A DNA stretch of 11,508 nt from SKVL01 sp964559575 (GCA_964559575.1 CAZLGQ010000019.1:1-11508), one strand, 5' to 3'; positions 1 to 6,102 are shown, counted from the first letter of the stretch. The notes: generated by a model not told the origin, from the letters alone. Program-made: numbers and translations.

Positions 1-704
1 TCTCAGGATATGGGTATATTATTTTCAAAAACAACAGTTGAGACTGATTCTGATCCTATGTCGGCTAAGATACAACCAGCTATCTTTTGAGGTTTGGTAA
101 GACTTACAAAACTAGAAGCTATTGGTGAGGCTATTGTGTCTATAACTTCTATCCCCACACTTTCTATAGCTTCAATAGTGTCATTTATATGATGATCAAA
201 AGCGGTTATAAAAAATGTTCTTACTTCCAGAGAACCACCTTTTAAACCCAAAGGGTTTCCCATAATGTCTTGTCCATCCAATTTATATTCTAAAGGAATA
301 GCGTGAATTATTTTTCTGTTAAAAGATAAAGAGGAGGGTATTTGATTTTCTGAGGCCTCCTGTGCAGACTTTATGTCCGATTCTTTTACTTCTATATTTG
401 CACTTGAAACTACTGTTTTACCGGTAGAAGTTACCCCTTGTAATCCTATGCCACCTATGGATGTAAAAGCTCTTGTTATTGAAATTTCTGATGATTTTTG
501 AGCTTGTTTTACAGCTTCTTTTATACTTTTTTTTATTTCAGATTTATTTACTATGTATCCGTTTCTTAAGCCTCTAGATTCTGCTGAGCCGGTTCCTATT
601 ATACGTGGAAAGTATTTGTTTTTATTTTTTACCTTTTCAACAACGACAACTTTCACTTGATGTGTTCCTATGTCTATTCCTACTGTTGTGTTGTTGGTTG
701 TCAT
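1..704 (-). CDS. ftsA: Cell division protein FtsA, C-terminal part outside the window
   Basis: FtsA is the actin-like ATPase that tethers FtsZ filaments to the inner face of the membrane and recruits the divisome. The visible N-terminal 233 residues start with the phosphate-1 loop of the actin/Hsp70 fold (GIDIGT at residues 9-14) and the following SRG motif (43-45). They continue through the 1C (SHS2-like) domain at about 85-165, which contains IHAIPLEY (133-140) and NPLGLKG (150-156), both FtsA hallmarks. They reach the phosphate-2 strand ADIGSES (214-220), where the window ends. Roughly the last 40% (subdomains 2A/2B and the membrane-targeting helix) is outside, so completeness cannot be judged. 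The ATG at 704 lies 19 nt after the ybeY stop, with no Shine-Dalgarno and a tandem 9-bp repeat in the gap, so it is probably co-transcribed with ybeY. FtsZ would be expected next, off the left edge. Confidence 0.95.
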
Positions 705-722
705 GTTTAATAAGTTTAATAA
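705..722. repeat. Tandem 9-bp direct repeat between ybeY and ftsA
   Basis: Two exact copies of GTTTAATAA (705-713 and 714-722) fill the 19-nt gap between the ybeY stop and the ftsA ATG. On the coding strand this reads TTATTAAAC twice, immediately before the ATG. There is no purine-rich Shine-Dalgarno here. It could be slippage-derived AT-rich spacer or a start-site feature, and nothing decides between them. Confidence 0.5.
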
Positions 723-723
723 G

Positions 724-1119
724 CTAACTTCTATATCGCTTTAGTAAGCGCTTTTCTTCTTTATCCATTGTACAACCATGTTCCATTCCTTTCAAATGTA
801 ATAGACCGTGGATAAAGAGGTAGATTAAAAATACCTTAAATGACATTCCAAACTTTGGTGCATCATCTCTGGCTTTTTTTAAATTAATAAAGATCTCTCC
901 ATCTTTACTGGATAAAGGAAAACTTAAAATACTAGCCGGTTTGTCTTTGTTTTTATATCTAATATTTAAATAACGAGAAGTAGCATCTCCAATAAAAACC
1001 AAACTTAATGAGTATTTTTTTCCTAGAATGTCTTCTTTCATTTTTTTAAAAGAAAGTCGCGGGTGTTTTATCCGCGACTTTTTTGTAATACTGAAACTGT
1101 CATTATAAAACTCAGACAT
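724..1119 (-). CDS. ybeY: Endoribonuclease YbeY, 16S rRNA maturation factor
   Basis: YbeY is a zinc-dependent single-strand endoribonuclease (UPF0054) that matures the 3' end of 16S rRNA and takes part in ribosome quality control. The 131-residue product carries the diagnostic metal motif HGLLHLKGMEH at 104-114 with all three ligands (H104, H108, H114). The upstream signature runs from LNIRY (51-55) through KDKPASILSFP (58-68) and GEIFI (74-78). Length is slightly below the usual 140-160. The ATG at 1119 is 46 nt after the rpsU stop and has no Shine-Dalgarno. Codons 13-24 form a GC-rich terminator-shaped hairpin, listed separately, just before an alternative ATG (M27, at 1041). I keep the first ATG because, as I recall the family, the N-terminal strand (residues 7-26) belongs to it. 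Confidence 0.95.
   Translation of the reverse strand: MSEFYNDSFSITKKSRIKHPRLSFKKMKEDILGKKYSLSLVFIGDATSRYLNIRYKNKDKPASILSFPLSSKDGEIFINLKKARDDAPKFGMSFKVFLIYLFIHGLLHLKGMEHGCTMDKEEKRLLKRYRS
1053..1081. terminator. Terminator-shaped GC-rich hairpin inside ybeY
   Basis: AAAGTCGCGG (1053-1062) pairs perfectly with CCGCGACTTT (1072-1081) across a 9-nt loop. The core is seven base pairs, six of them G-C, which is striking in this AT-rich DNA. On the ybeY strand the hairpin is followed by UUUCUUUU. On the plus strand it is followed by a T run up to 1084. Both directions therefore resemble an intrinsic terminator, although the element lies within codons 13-24 of ybeY. It may act as an attenuator for ybeY-ftsA or block antisense transcripts. 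Function is inferred; the hairpin itself is plain in the sequence. Confidence 0.6.
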
Positions 1120-1134
1120 TTTATTATGCTATTT

Positions 1135-1159
1135 AACTTTTATTTATTAAATAAAAGTT
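1135..1159. repeat. Perfect 11-bp inverted repeat between rpsU and ybeY
   Basis: AACTTTTATTT (1135-1145) and AAATAAAAGTT (1149-1159) are exact inverted repeats around a 3-nt loop, beginning 7 nt beyond the rpsU stop in the direction of transcription. The stem has only one G-C pair. On the minus strand no U-run follows, whereas on the plus strand TTTTT does. It is a weak terminator at best and may instead be a processing or stabilising stem at the end of the rpsU message. Confidence 0.5.
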
Positions 1160-1165
1160 TTTCGT

Positions 1166-1426
1166 TTAAGAACGACGTGAAGAAAAAGAATTGGATCTGT
1201 CAGGTATTTTTCCTAGTTTTATTAACTTCTCTCTTTCTTCTATTTTTTTAATACGTTTCAATGTCTGTTGTTTTTTCTTTAATTCCGAGGAAGGTCTACT
1301 TCTAAAACGTATAGATTTTACTCTGGGCAATATACCTGATCCTTGTACTCTTTTTGTAAAACGCCTTATTAGAGAGGCGTTATTTTCACTATCTTGTTTT
1401 TCAACTTTTACATTTGTTGCTGTCAT
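1166..1426 (-). CDS. rpsU: 30S ribosomal protein bS21
   Basis: bS21 binds the 30S platform next to the 3' end of 16S rRNA, close to the anti-Shine-Dalgarno. The 86-residue product has the family core NASLIRRFTKRVQGSG (residues 16-31), then a run of basic residues and SSELKKKQQTLKRIKK (46-61), as expected for the second basic helix. It is longer than the usual 55-70 residues. The extra length is an N-terminal tail of about 15 residues and a serine/arginine-rich C-terminal tail (about 75-86). The ATG at 1426 has no Shine-Dalgarno; a possible promoter lies directly upstream. ybeY follows 46 nt downstream on the same strand, so two proteins acting at the 16S 3' end are neighbours. Confidence 0.9.
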   Translation of the reverse strand: MTATNVKVEKQDSENNASLIRRFTKRVQGSGILPRVKSIRFRSRPSSELKKKQQTLKRIKKIEEREKLIKLGKIPDRSNSFSSRRS

Positions 1427-1434
1427 AGTTAGTT

Positions 1435-1463
1435 AAGTTAACATAATAACGGTTTTTCTTCAA
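1435..1463 (-). promoter_or_regulatory. Weak candidate rpsU promoter
   Basis: On the minus strand, TTGAAG (1463-1458) is followed after 17 nt by TAACTT (1440-1435), which ends 8 nt before the rpsU ATG. The -35 hexamer and spacing equal those of the better lepB promoter, but the -10 matches TATAAT at only three positions. A better -10 match, TATTAT (1448-1443), has no -35 at the right distance. Apart from this, nothing was seen in the gap 1427-1497. Confidence 0.3.
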
Positions 1464-1497
1464 GTTTATTGATGTTTTTTTATTGTTTTTGTTTTTT

Positions 1498-2754
1498 TTA
1501 CTTAAAGCCATTTTTTTTTAAATAAAGCACAAGTTCTTTTAAAGGGATCGTTTCTTGAGAGTGATCCAGAGTATTTCTTACCATCACTGTTTCTTCTAAT
1601 GCTTCTTTTTGACCCATTATTATTATGTATGGCATTTTATATCTTTCAACTATATTCATCTGACCTGATAGTTTATCTTTTGTTAAATAATGACAGATGG
1701 GAATACGTTCACGTCTGAAAATATTTATTGTTTTTAAACTTTTTTGTTTGGCCACGTTACCTAAGTGAACAAAATGGAATTTAGGAGTTATTGTTTTAGG
1801 GGATGTTTTTTTGTTTTTTTCTTTTCTTTTATAAGAAAGAAGAACACCTATAGCCGGAGTGCTTTTTTGGTAGCCTAATCTTTTGGAAAGTGGACTGTAA
1901 CGCATTCCATAGGCTGATATTAACTCTTTTTTTTGGTCTTTATTATCGTACGAAACTATTTTAAAGATAGTGTGCCCATGAATAGCTCGGTGGGCCAATA
2001 AACATTCATTTATTGAATAGGGTATTTCCAGTTCTTCTAAATATTCAATGATCTCTTTAAAGTGTTTTCTGCTTTCATCAGAAAGATAAGCTATTGGTTT
2101 GGGAGCGTTTTCAATAAATATGTCCACTCCTTCTTCTTTTGAAGAAAATAAGGAGTGGGGATTTTTTTTACACTGTTCTTTCGTTTTTTTCGGTAATCTG
2201 TTTAATATTGATTTTATATACAGATTTAGATCTTTTTCAAAAGCTTCTCTTGAATGTTTATCTCCAACACTGTTTAGCTCCACTTCCATACTGTTAAATC
2301 CGTTTTCTTCCAAAATGGCATAAGAGGTTTGTATAGCAATAGCTTCGGCCACACTTCCTGATACACCTAGTATATCTAAACCGCATTTTTGACGAACTGT
2401 ATCCTTTTCTTTTTTGGTACGGTAAGTTTTTTCTTGATAGAGCATTATTGGATTGGGAAGACCGTTGAAATGTCCATTTTTGTAAAGTTTTATTAGGGTA
2501 GCTTTTTCTTCAGGGTTAAAATACTTTTCGTTTTCGGTTGAATTACCAAAGATACTGTCTATTGAACTTACCGCTCTGGCGGCTGATCTATCTATTGTTG
2601 AAGAACGAAAGCATTTAATAGGGGTAAATCCATAATAAAGAACAGTTTCAAGAGAAGGGCTATAATTATTTTTTATAACTTGAAAAATTTCATAGTTATG
2701 TGAAATCGGTCTATTTGTTATTAGTATACTTGAAAGTGTTTGTTTGTTGGACAT
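1498..2754 (-). CDS. Histidyl-tRNA-synthetase-like protein with degenerate active site
   Basis: The 418-residue product follows the class II HisRS layout. The catalytic-fold domain (about 30-310) contains the insertion-domain signature MEVELNSVGDKHSR (156-169) and TPAIGV (299-304). A C-terminal HGTP-type anticodon-binding domain follows (about 325-418). Nearly every catalytic motif is altered. The PEGT loop reads PEEK (81-84). The motif 2 R-x-E reads R-T-K (112-114). The GCEVFG segment reads GLDILG (125-130). The histidine-A motif RGLDYY aligns with AHRAIH (254-259), and GGRYDG with YGMRYS. Normal histidylation is therefore unlikely. HisZ, the ATP-phosphoribosyltransferase regulator, is an alternative relative but normally lacks the anticodon domain. 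I chose the ATG at 2754 over TTG at 2760. A short inverted repeat (ATGCA/TGCAT, 2755-2770) abuts it and no Shine-Dalgarno is present. It lies 43 nt downstream of lepB. Function is unknown; fold assignment is confident. Confidence 0.85.
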   Translation of the reverse strand: MSNKQTLSSILITNRPISHNYEIFQVIKNNYSPSLETVLYYGFTPIKCFRSSTIDRSAARAVSSIDSIFGNSTENEKYFNPEEKATLIKLYKNGHFNGLPNPIMLYQEKTYRTKKEKDTVRQKCGLDILGVSGSVAEAIAIQTSYAILEENGFNSMEVELNSVGDKHSREAFEKDLNLYIKSILNRLPKKTKEQCKKNPHSLFSSKEEGVDIFIENAPKPIAYLSDESRKHFKEIIEYLEELEIPYSINECLLAHRAIHGHTIFKIVSYDNKDQKKELISAYGMRYSPLSKRLGYQKSTPAIGVLLSYKRKEKNKKTSPKTITPKFHFVHLGNVAKQKSLKTINIFRRERIPICHYLTKDKLSGQMNIVERYKMPYIIIMGQKEALEETVMVRNTLDHSQETIPLKELVLYLKKNGFK

Positions 2755-2797
2755 ATGCAAAAAAATGCATCACTTAACTTCATCTAAATGTTTTTAA

Positions 2798-3325
2798 TTA
2801 AGAAATTCCGGGTAAAAAAGAGATAGATGAAGGTGGTAATAATCTCACAAGAGGACGACCAATTATTAATTCTTTTCTTAAAGGACCCCAAGATCTAGAG
2901 TCTGAACTTTCAGAACGGTTATCACCTAAAACATAATATTCTGAACTGTTTAAACTTACATTAGGTTCTCTTCCGTATCCGGATCCTTGTTTTATATATG
3001 GTTCGTCTAAAGTTTTTCCTTCAGGAAAATCTTCATTATATATAGTTATATTAGATCCTTCCATTTTTATTCTTTCACCGGGTAATCCTATAACTCTTTT
3101 AATAAAGAACTGATTGTGGTCATTGGGGTATTTAAATACTATTATATCTCCACGTTCCGGTTTATTAAAACGGTAACTTAATTGGTCTACTATTAGGTAT
3201 TCCCCGTGATGGAAAGTTGGATCCATAGAGGCTCCGTTTACTATGAATGGTTGAGCTATAAATATTCGTATAGGTACGACAACTACGACAATAATGAGTA
3301 TAAATTTAAAGGTATCGCGTATCAT
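2798..3325 (-). CDS. lepB: Signal peptidase I
   Basis: This membrane serine protease (S26) removes signal peptides from exported proteins on the outer face of the cytoplasmic membrane. The 175-residue product has one N-terminal TM helix (about 5-25) and then the catalytic serine box NGASMDPTF with S33. The lysine general base is K76 in KRVIGLPGE (76-84), and box E is GDNRSESSDSR (134-144). All catalytic elements are intact. Length fits the compact Gram-positive/CPR form. An upstream TTG at 3361 would add 12 residues, but that TTG is the first triplet of the -35 box of a good promoter, so the ATG at 3325 is preferred. It is the first gene of the minus-strand block, divergent from pth. Likely substrates include the pilin-like protein at the right end of the window. 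Confidence 0.95.
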   Translation of the reverse strand: MIRDTFKFILIIVVVVVPIRIFIAQPFIVNGASMDPTFHHGEYLIVDQLSYRFNKPERGDIIVFKYPNDHNQFFIKRVIGLPGERIKMEGSNITIYNEDFPEGKTLDEPYIKQGSGYGREPNVSLNSSEYYVLGDNRSESSDSRSWGPLRKELIIGRPLVRLLPPSSISFLPGIS

Positions 3326-3332
3326 TTGCGAT

Positions 3333-3361
3333 ATTGTAATACAAACCTTTGAATACTTCAA
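3333..3361 (-). promoter_or_regulatory. lepB promoter, predicted leaderless start
   Basis: TTGAAG (3361-3356), a 17-nt spacer, then TACAAT (3338-3333), 7 nt before the ATG at 3325. Standard sigma-70 spacing would start transcription at or within a base or two of the ATG. This decides the lepB start codon. The rest of the divergent gap (3362-3428) is A/T-rich; the best -10 for pth there is TATGTT (3411-3416), which has no matching -35. Confidence 0.7.
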
Positions 3362-3428
3362 GTTTTTGGCTATTTTTCTTTATTTTTAAAAATTATTTTA
3401 TTTTTTTAAATATGTTAATCTTAATTAT

Positions 3429-4019
3429 ATGTATTATATTATTGGACTTGGAAATATTGGTGATAAATATGAATTTACTCGTCATAATACAGGGTTTATT
3501 TTAGTTGATTTTTTAAGAGAAAAGTGGGATATGGAACAATGGCAATTAAATTCCAGTATGGGTTTTTTTATTTCAAAAGGTGAGGTTTGTGGAAAGTTCG
3601 TATCTCTAATAAAACCTTATGGTTTTATGAATAATTCAGGTAATGTCGTTTTTAAATTAAAAAAACAAGGAATTCAAGCTGATAGATGTATTGTTATTCA
3701 TGATGAGATAGATCTTCCTTTAGGTTTTGTTAAATTTAATTACAATCGCGGTCCCGGGGGGCATAGAGGTGTAGGATCTATTATTAAAGCTTTTAATGGT
3801 AAGGATTTTTTTAGGATCAGAGTTGGAGTATCTCCTGTTTCAGAATTAAGTAATGTTAATAAACCTTTTGGAGAAGAAGCAGTACAAAGGTTTATTTTAG
3901 GTAATTTTTCTAAAAAAGAAATAAACGAAATAAATAAATCCGGTTTTCGTATAAAGGGTTATTTGGAAACTTTTTTAAAAGAAGGTTTTGAAAAGGCAAT
4001 TAGTCAGTGTAAAGGGTAA
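3429..4019 (+). CDS. pth: Peptidyl-tRNA hydrolase
   Basis: Pth cleaves the ester bond of peptidyl-tRNAs released prematurely from ribosomes and so recycles tRNA. The 196-residue product is standard length. It has IGLGNIGDKYEFTRHN (5-20) with the catalytic base H19, FMNNSG (66-71) with N68, HDEIDLP (91-97) with D92, and RGPGGHRG (107-114) with H112. All four residues match the E. coli catalytic and tRNA-binding set. The C-terminal part (about 137-160, ending VQRFILGNF) is also typical. It starts at ATG 3429 without a Shine-Dalgarno, stands alone between the divergent lepB and the convergent S1 gene, and ends at a bidirectional terminator. Confidence 0.96.
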   Translation: MYYIIGLGNIGDKYEFTRHNTGFILVDFLREKWDMEQWQLNSSMGFFISKGEVCGKFVSLIKPYGFMNNSGNVVFKLKKQGIQADRCIVIHDEIDLPLGFVKFNYNRGPGGHRGVGSIIKAFNGKDFFRIRVGVSPVSELSNVNKPFGEEAVQRFILGNFSKKEINEINKSGFRIKGYLETFLKEGFEKAISQCKG

Positions 4020-4021
4020 GA

Positions 4022-4052
4022 AAAAACTCGATCATTATATGATCGAGTTTTT
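4022..4052. terminator. Bidirectional intrinsic terminator between pth and the S1 gene
   Basis: AAAAACTCGATCAT (4022-4035) and ATGATCGAGTTTTT (4039-4052) form a perfect 14-bp stem with a 3-nt loop. It sits exactly between the pth stop (4019) and the S1 stop (4055). The flanking A and T runs supply a U-tract in both directions, so one element ends both convergent transcripts. Confidence 0.92.
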
Positions 4053-4054
4053 AG

Positions 4055-5266
4055 TTATTTTTCCTGTTGTTTGTTTTCGTTTCCGCAAGACAGTGTCATT
4101 TTCTGTTCTACCGGATCAAAGTATGTGATATTAAAGGAGTATGTTTTTCCAAGCTCCAGAGCTTCTTTTAGTTTTTCTTCATTTCCAAATTCAGAAACGT
4201 GAACCAATCCGGCTACTCCTTCTTCTATACTTGCCAGAGCTCCGTGTTTGTTGAATTTTATGATAACACCTTCAACTTTATCTCCTGTTTTATATTTCTT
4301 AGAGGCTTCTTCCCAGGGGTTATCTTTAAGAGCTTTTATTGAGAGTGAAATTCTATCATCTTTTTTCTCAATAACTTTTACTTTTATTTTTGTTCCTACT
4401 GAGAAAAGATCTCTGGGGTCTTCTACTAATCCCCAATCAAGTTCGGATATATGTACTAGTCCTTCAAGACCTTCTTCTAATTTTACAAATACTCCAAAAT
4501 CAACTATTCCTGTTATTTCTCTTTCAAGTATATCTCCTACCTCATAATTTTCTAAGACATTTTCTTTTTCCGGTTCAGCGTCTATCTTTTCCGAGAATAT
4601 TAATTTTTCTTCTTCAGCTGAAGCTGTAATAACATATACGGTTAGTTTTTCTCCTACAAGACGTCTTAATTCTTCCAGAATACGATCTTTGTCACCGTCT
4701 TCAATATTTGGATAATTTTCAGTTTTTAATTGAGATGCAGGTAAAAATCCCTGTATTCCTTGCCAAGACATTATTAAGCCTCCTTTGTTGGCTTCTTCTA
4801 CCGTTAGTTCCAGAGGAGTTTTGTTTGCCATTGCTTTTTCAGCTTCAGTCCATATTAGAACTTGTCTGGCCTCTTTTAATGATATTTCGATATAACCGTT
4901 TTCATTGCTTGTTTCAATAACTTTTCCTGATACAGTGTCGCCTAACTTTATTTTACGAATTATATCTCTGGCATGTATTAGTTCTTTTCCGTAAATTATA
5001 CCTGTTCCAAAAGGTGCTAAGTCTACATAAACGGCATGGGTATCTATACTTATAACAGGTCCTTCAACTACATCTCCTTTAATTGGAGGTGTTAATGAAT
5101 CGTCTAGGAGATTTTCCATTAAACCTCCTCTTTTTTCTTTATCGTAAACTTGTTTTTGGTTTTTGAGTTGTTCGGGAGAAACTTCTGATGATTTTATAGG
5201 ATTTTGAACTGTTATTTTTTTTTCAGATGTTTGGTTTTCATCTGTTGATATTTGGTTTGTGATCAT
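4055..5266 (-). CDS. rpsA: Ribosomal protein S1-like protein, four S1 domains
   Basis: S1 proteins bind mRNA on the 30S subunit and help load structured or leader-poor messages. The product (403 residues from ATG 5266) has four OB-fold S1 repeats at about 62-132, 149-227, 243-312 and 328-395. Repeat 3 is the most canonical (GDILEREITGIVDFGVFV, then GLEGLVHISEL). Repeat 2 is the most diverged but keeps GIQGFLPASQL. Residues 1-49 are charged and low-complexity, probably disordered. The start is uncertain. An in-frame ATG at 5119 has the only strong Shine-Dalgarno in the window and would give 354 residues beginning just before repeat 1. The upstream frame is open for 63 codons, which favours a longer form. 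A TTG at 5305 is less likely. Four repeats instead of the six of E. coli is normal for many phyla. It ends at the terminator shared with pth. Confidence 0.88.
   Translation of the reverse strand: MITNQISTDENQTSEKKITVQNPIKSSEVSPEQLKNQKQVYDKEKRGGLMENLLDDSLTPPIKGDVVEGPVISIDTHAVYVDLAPFGTGIIYGKELIHARDIIRKIKLGDTVSGKVIETSNENGYIEISLKEARQVLIWTEAEKAMANKTPLELTVEEANKGGLIMSWQGIQGFLPASQLKTENYPNIEDGDKDRILEELRRLVGEKLTVYVITASAEEEKLIFSEKIDAEPEKENVLENYEVGDILEREITGIVDFGVFVKLEEGLEGLVHISELDWGLVEDPRDLFSVGTKIKVKVIEKKDDRISLSIKALKDNPWEEASKKYKTGDKVEGVIIKFNKHGALASIEEGVAGLVHVSEFGNEEKLKEALELGKTYSFNITYFDPVEQKMTLSCGNENKQQEK
5124..5129 (-). promoter_or_regulatory. Strong Shine-Dalgarno before internal ATG of the S1 gene
   Basis: On the minus strand AGGAGG (5129-5124) stands 4 nt before an in-frame ATG at 5119. 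It is a full anti-Shine-Dalgarno complement, while almost every other gene here lacks one. Translation from this ATG would drop the 49-residue low-complexity extension and begin right before the first S1 repeat. It may be the true start, a second internal start, or a chance effect of Arg-Gly-Gly codons. Confidence 0.6.
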
Positions 5267-5275
5267 ATTTTTTTT

Positions 5276-5337
5276 AGGTAAACAGGTCCAAATATTCGTT
5301 ATCAATCTTTAATTTTATTTGGGGTTACTATTTACCT
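5276..5337 (-). promoter_or_regulatory. Candidate structured leader of the S1 mRNA
   Basis: Two nested inverted repeats lie just before the ATG at 5266. The outer pair is 5331-5337 with 5276-5282 (AGGTAAA/TTTACCT on the RNA strand). The inner pair is 5316-5322 with 5288-5294 (CCAAATA/TATTTGG). Together they give a 7-bp stem, an internal loop of 8 and 5 nt, a second 7-bp stem and a 21-nt apical loop. The alternative TTG start (5305) would sit in the apical loop. S1 genes are autoregulated through their leaders in some bacteria (known for E. coli rpsA); a similar role here is inference. Confidence 0.4.
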
Positions 5338-5356
5338 TCTGATAATTTTCTCAGTG

Positions 5357-5385
5357 AGTGTACTATATATATTATAAAATGACAA
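5357..5385 (-). promoter_or_regulatory. Promoter of the S1 gene
   Basis: TTGTCA (5385-5380), a 17-nt spacer and TACACT (5362-5357) on the minus strand predict a transcript start near 5350. That gives a leader of about 85 nt to ATG 5266, or about 230 nt to ATG 5119. A TATAAT (5376-5371) also lies in the spacer but lacks a -35 partner. Confidence 0.55.
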
Positions 5386-5438
5386 GAAAAAATTATTTTA
5401 AAAGTTATTTTTTCAGTCTTTAATATGTTGGTTTTTTG

Positions 5439-5447
5439 TGATACAAT
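5439..5447 (+). promoter_or_regulatory. Extended -10 promoter of the MBL-fold gene, predicted leaderless
   Basis: TGATACAAT is an extended -10 (TG, one base, then TACAAT at 5442-5447) ending 9 nt before the ATG at 5457. No clear -35 is seen, as usual for extended -10 promoters. Transcription would begin about 2-3 nt before the start codon. Confidence 0.6.
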
Positions 5448-5456
5448 GATTTTATT

Positions 5457-6095
5457 ATGATTATTAATTTTGCCGGATTACAAACCTTTAAAATTCAGTT
5501 TGGAGATACTGTCATAGCTGTTAATCCAGCTTCTAAAGATTCAAAAAATGTTAAACAGCCCATTAAGTTTGGTGCAGATATAACTCTTGTGAGTTTAGCA
5601 CATCCGGATTTTAATGGTGCTGAAAATACTTTTAAAAATAGTAAAAATCCTTTTGTGATAGAAGGTCCTGGTGAATACGAAGTAGGTGGTATAACTATAA
5701 CTGGTCTTAATTCTCCGGCTCAGTATGAAGGAAGAAAATTTAATACCATTTATACGATGAGATTAGAGCAAATGAATTTATGTTTCCTAGGGGGTTTAGC
5801 ACATTCAGATCTTTCACCGGATACGTATGAAAAAATAGATGGTGTTGATATATTATTTATACCTATTGGAGGAGAGAGTGTTCTTGAACCTTCGGAAGCT
5901 TATAAGTTATCGGTTAAACTTGAAGCCAAGGTTATAATCCCTTGTCATTATACAGATGTTAAAGATGAGAATGTTTCTGAATTTCTTAAAGAAACAAGTG
6001 AAGACGAATTTGAACCGGTAGAGAAATATACGGTAAAGAAAAAGGATATTGAAGGTAAAAATGGTAAAGTAAAAATATTATCTCCGTTAAAGTGA
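5457..6095 (+). CDS. MBL-fold (UlaG/COG2220-like) protein with degraded metal site
   Basis: The 212-residue product has the layout of small metallo-beta-lactamase-fold hydrolases. It has an N-terminal strand pair (GDTVIAVNPA, 16-25), a central GEYEVGGITITG (72-83), an NTIY strand (96-99), then DVDILF-like GVDILFIPIGG (129-139) and the final IPCHY (161-165). The metal-binding HxHxDH motif should fall at 47-53 but reads LAHPDFN. H49 and D51 remain, while the first and last histidines are Leu and Asn. The later bridging aspartate in the LGD motif is glycine (LGGLAH, 111-116). H116 and H164 remain. Catalysis by the usual dinuclear site is doubtful, so it may be a binding protein or use one metal. 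It is probably in an operon with the next gene, 7 nt away. It ends in TGA, the only TGA stop seen here. Confidence 0.8.
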   Translation: MIINFAGLQTFKIQFGDTVIAVNPASKDSKNVKQPIKFGADITLVSLAHPDFNGAENTFKNSKNPFVIEGPGEYEVGGITITGLNSPAQYEGRKFNTIYTMRLEQMNLCFLGGLAHSDLSPDTYEKIDGVDILFIPIGGESVLEPSEAYKLSVKLEAKVIIPCHYTDVKDENVSEFLKETSEDEFEPVEKYTVKKKDIEGKNGKVKILSPLK

Positions 6096-6102
6096 TCTTT
6101 TT

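Noticed and set aside
1063..1436. Plus-strand open frames opposite ybeY and rpsU
   Set aside because: They are Phe/Leu-rich antisense shadows of the well-supported minus-strand genes, with no recognisable domain.
2755..2760. TTG start for the HisRS-like gene at 2760
   Set aside because: It adds only two residues; the ATG at 2754 follows immediately and is the simpler choice.
3326..3361. TTG start for lepB at 3361, adding 12 residues
   Set aside because: The TTG is part of the -35 hexamer of a well-spaced promoter whose -10 ends 7 nt before the ATG at 3325.
4248..4920. Plus-strand open frames across the S1 gene
   Set aside because: Low-complexity Leu/Phe/Ser frames antisense to clear S1 repeats.
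5267..5305. TTG start for the S1 gene at 5305
   Set aside because: It has no ribosome site, lies in the loop of the candidate leader hairpin, and adds residues unlike an S1 protein. Two ATGs downstream are better.
6093..6095. UGA read as glycine, as in some CPR lineages (SR1, Gracilibacteria)
   Set aside because: The single in-frame TGA falls at the natural end of the MBL-fold protein. The frame beyond it meets a stop soon after, and a new ATG-started gene lies 7 nt on. No gene here contains internal TGA codons.
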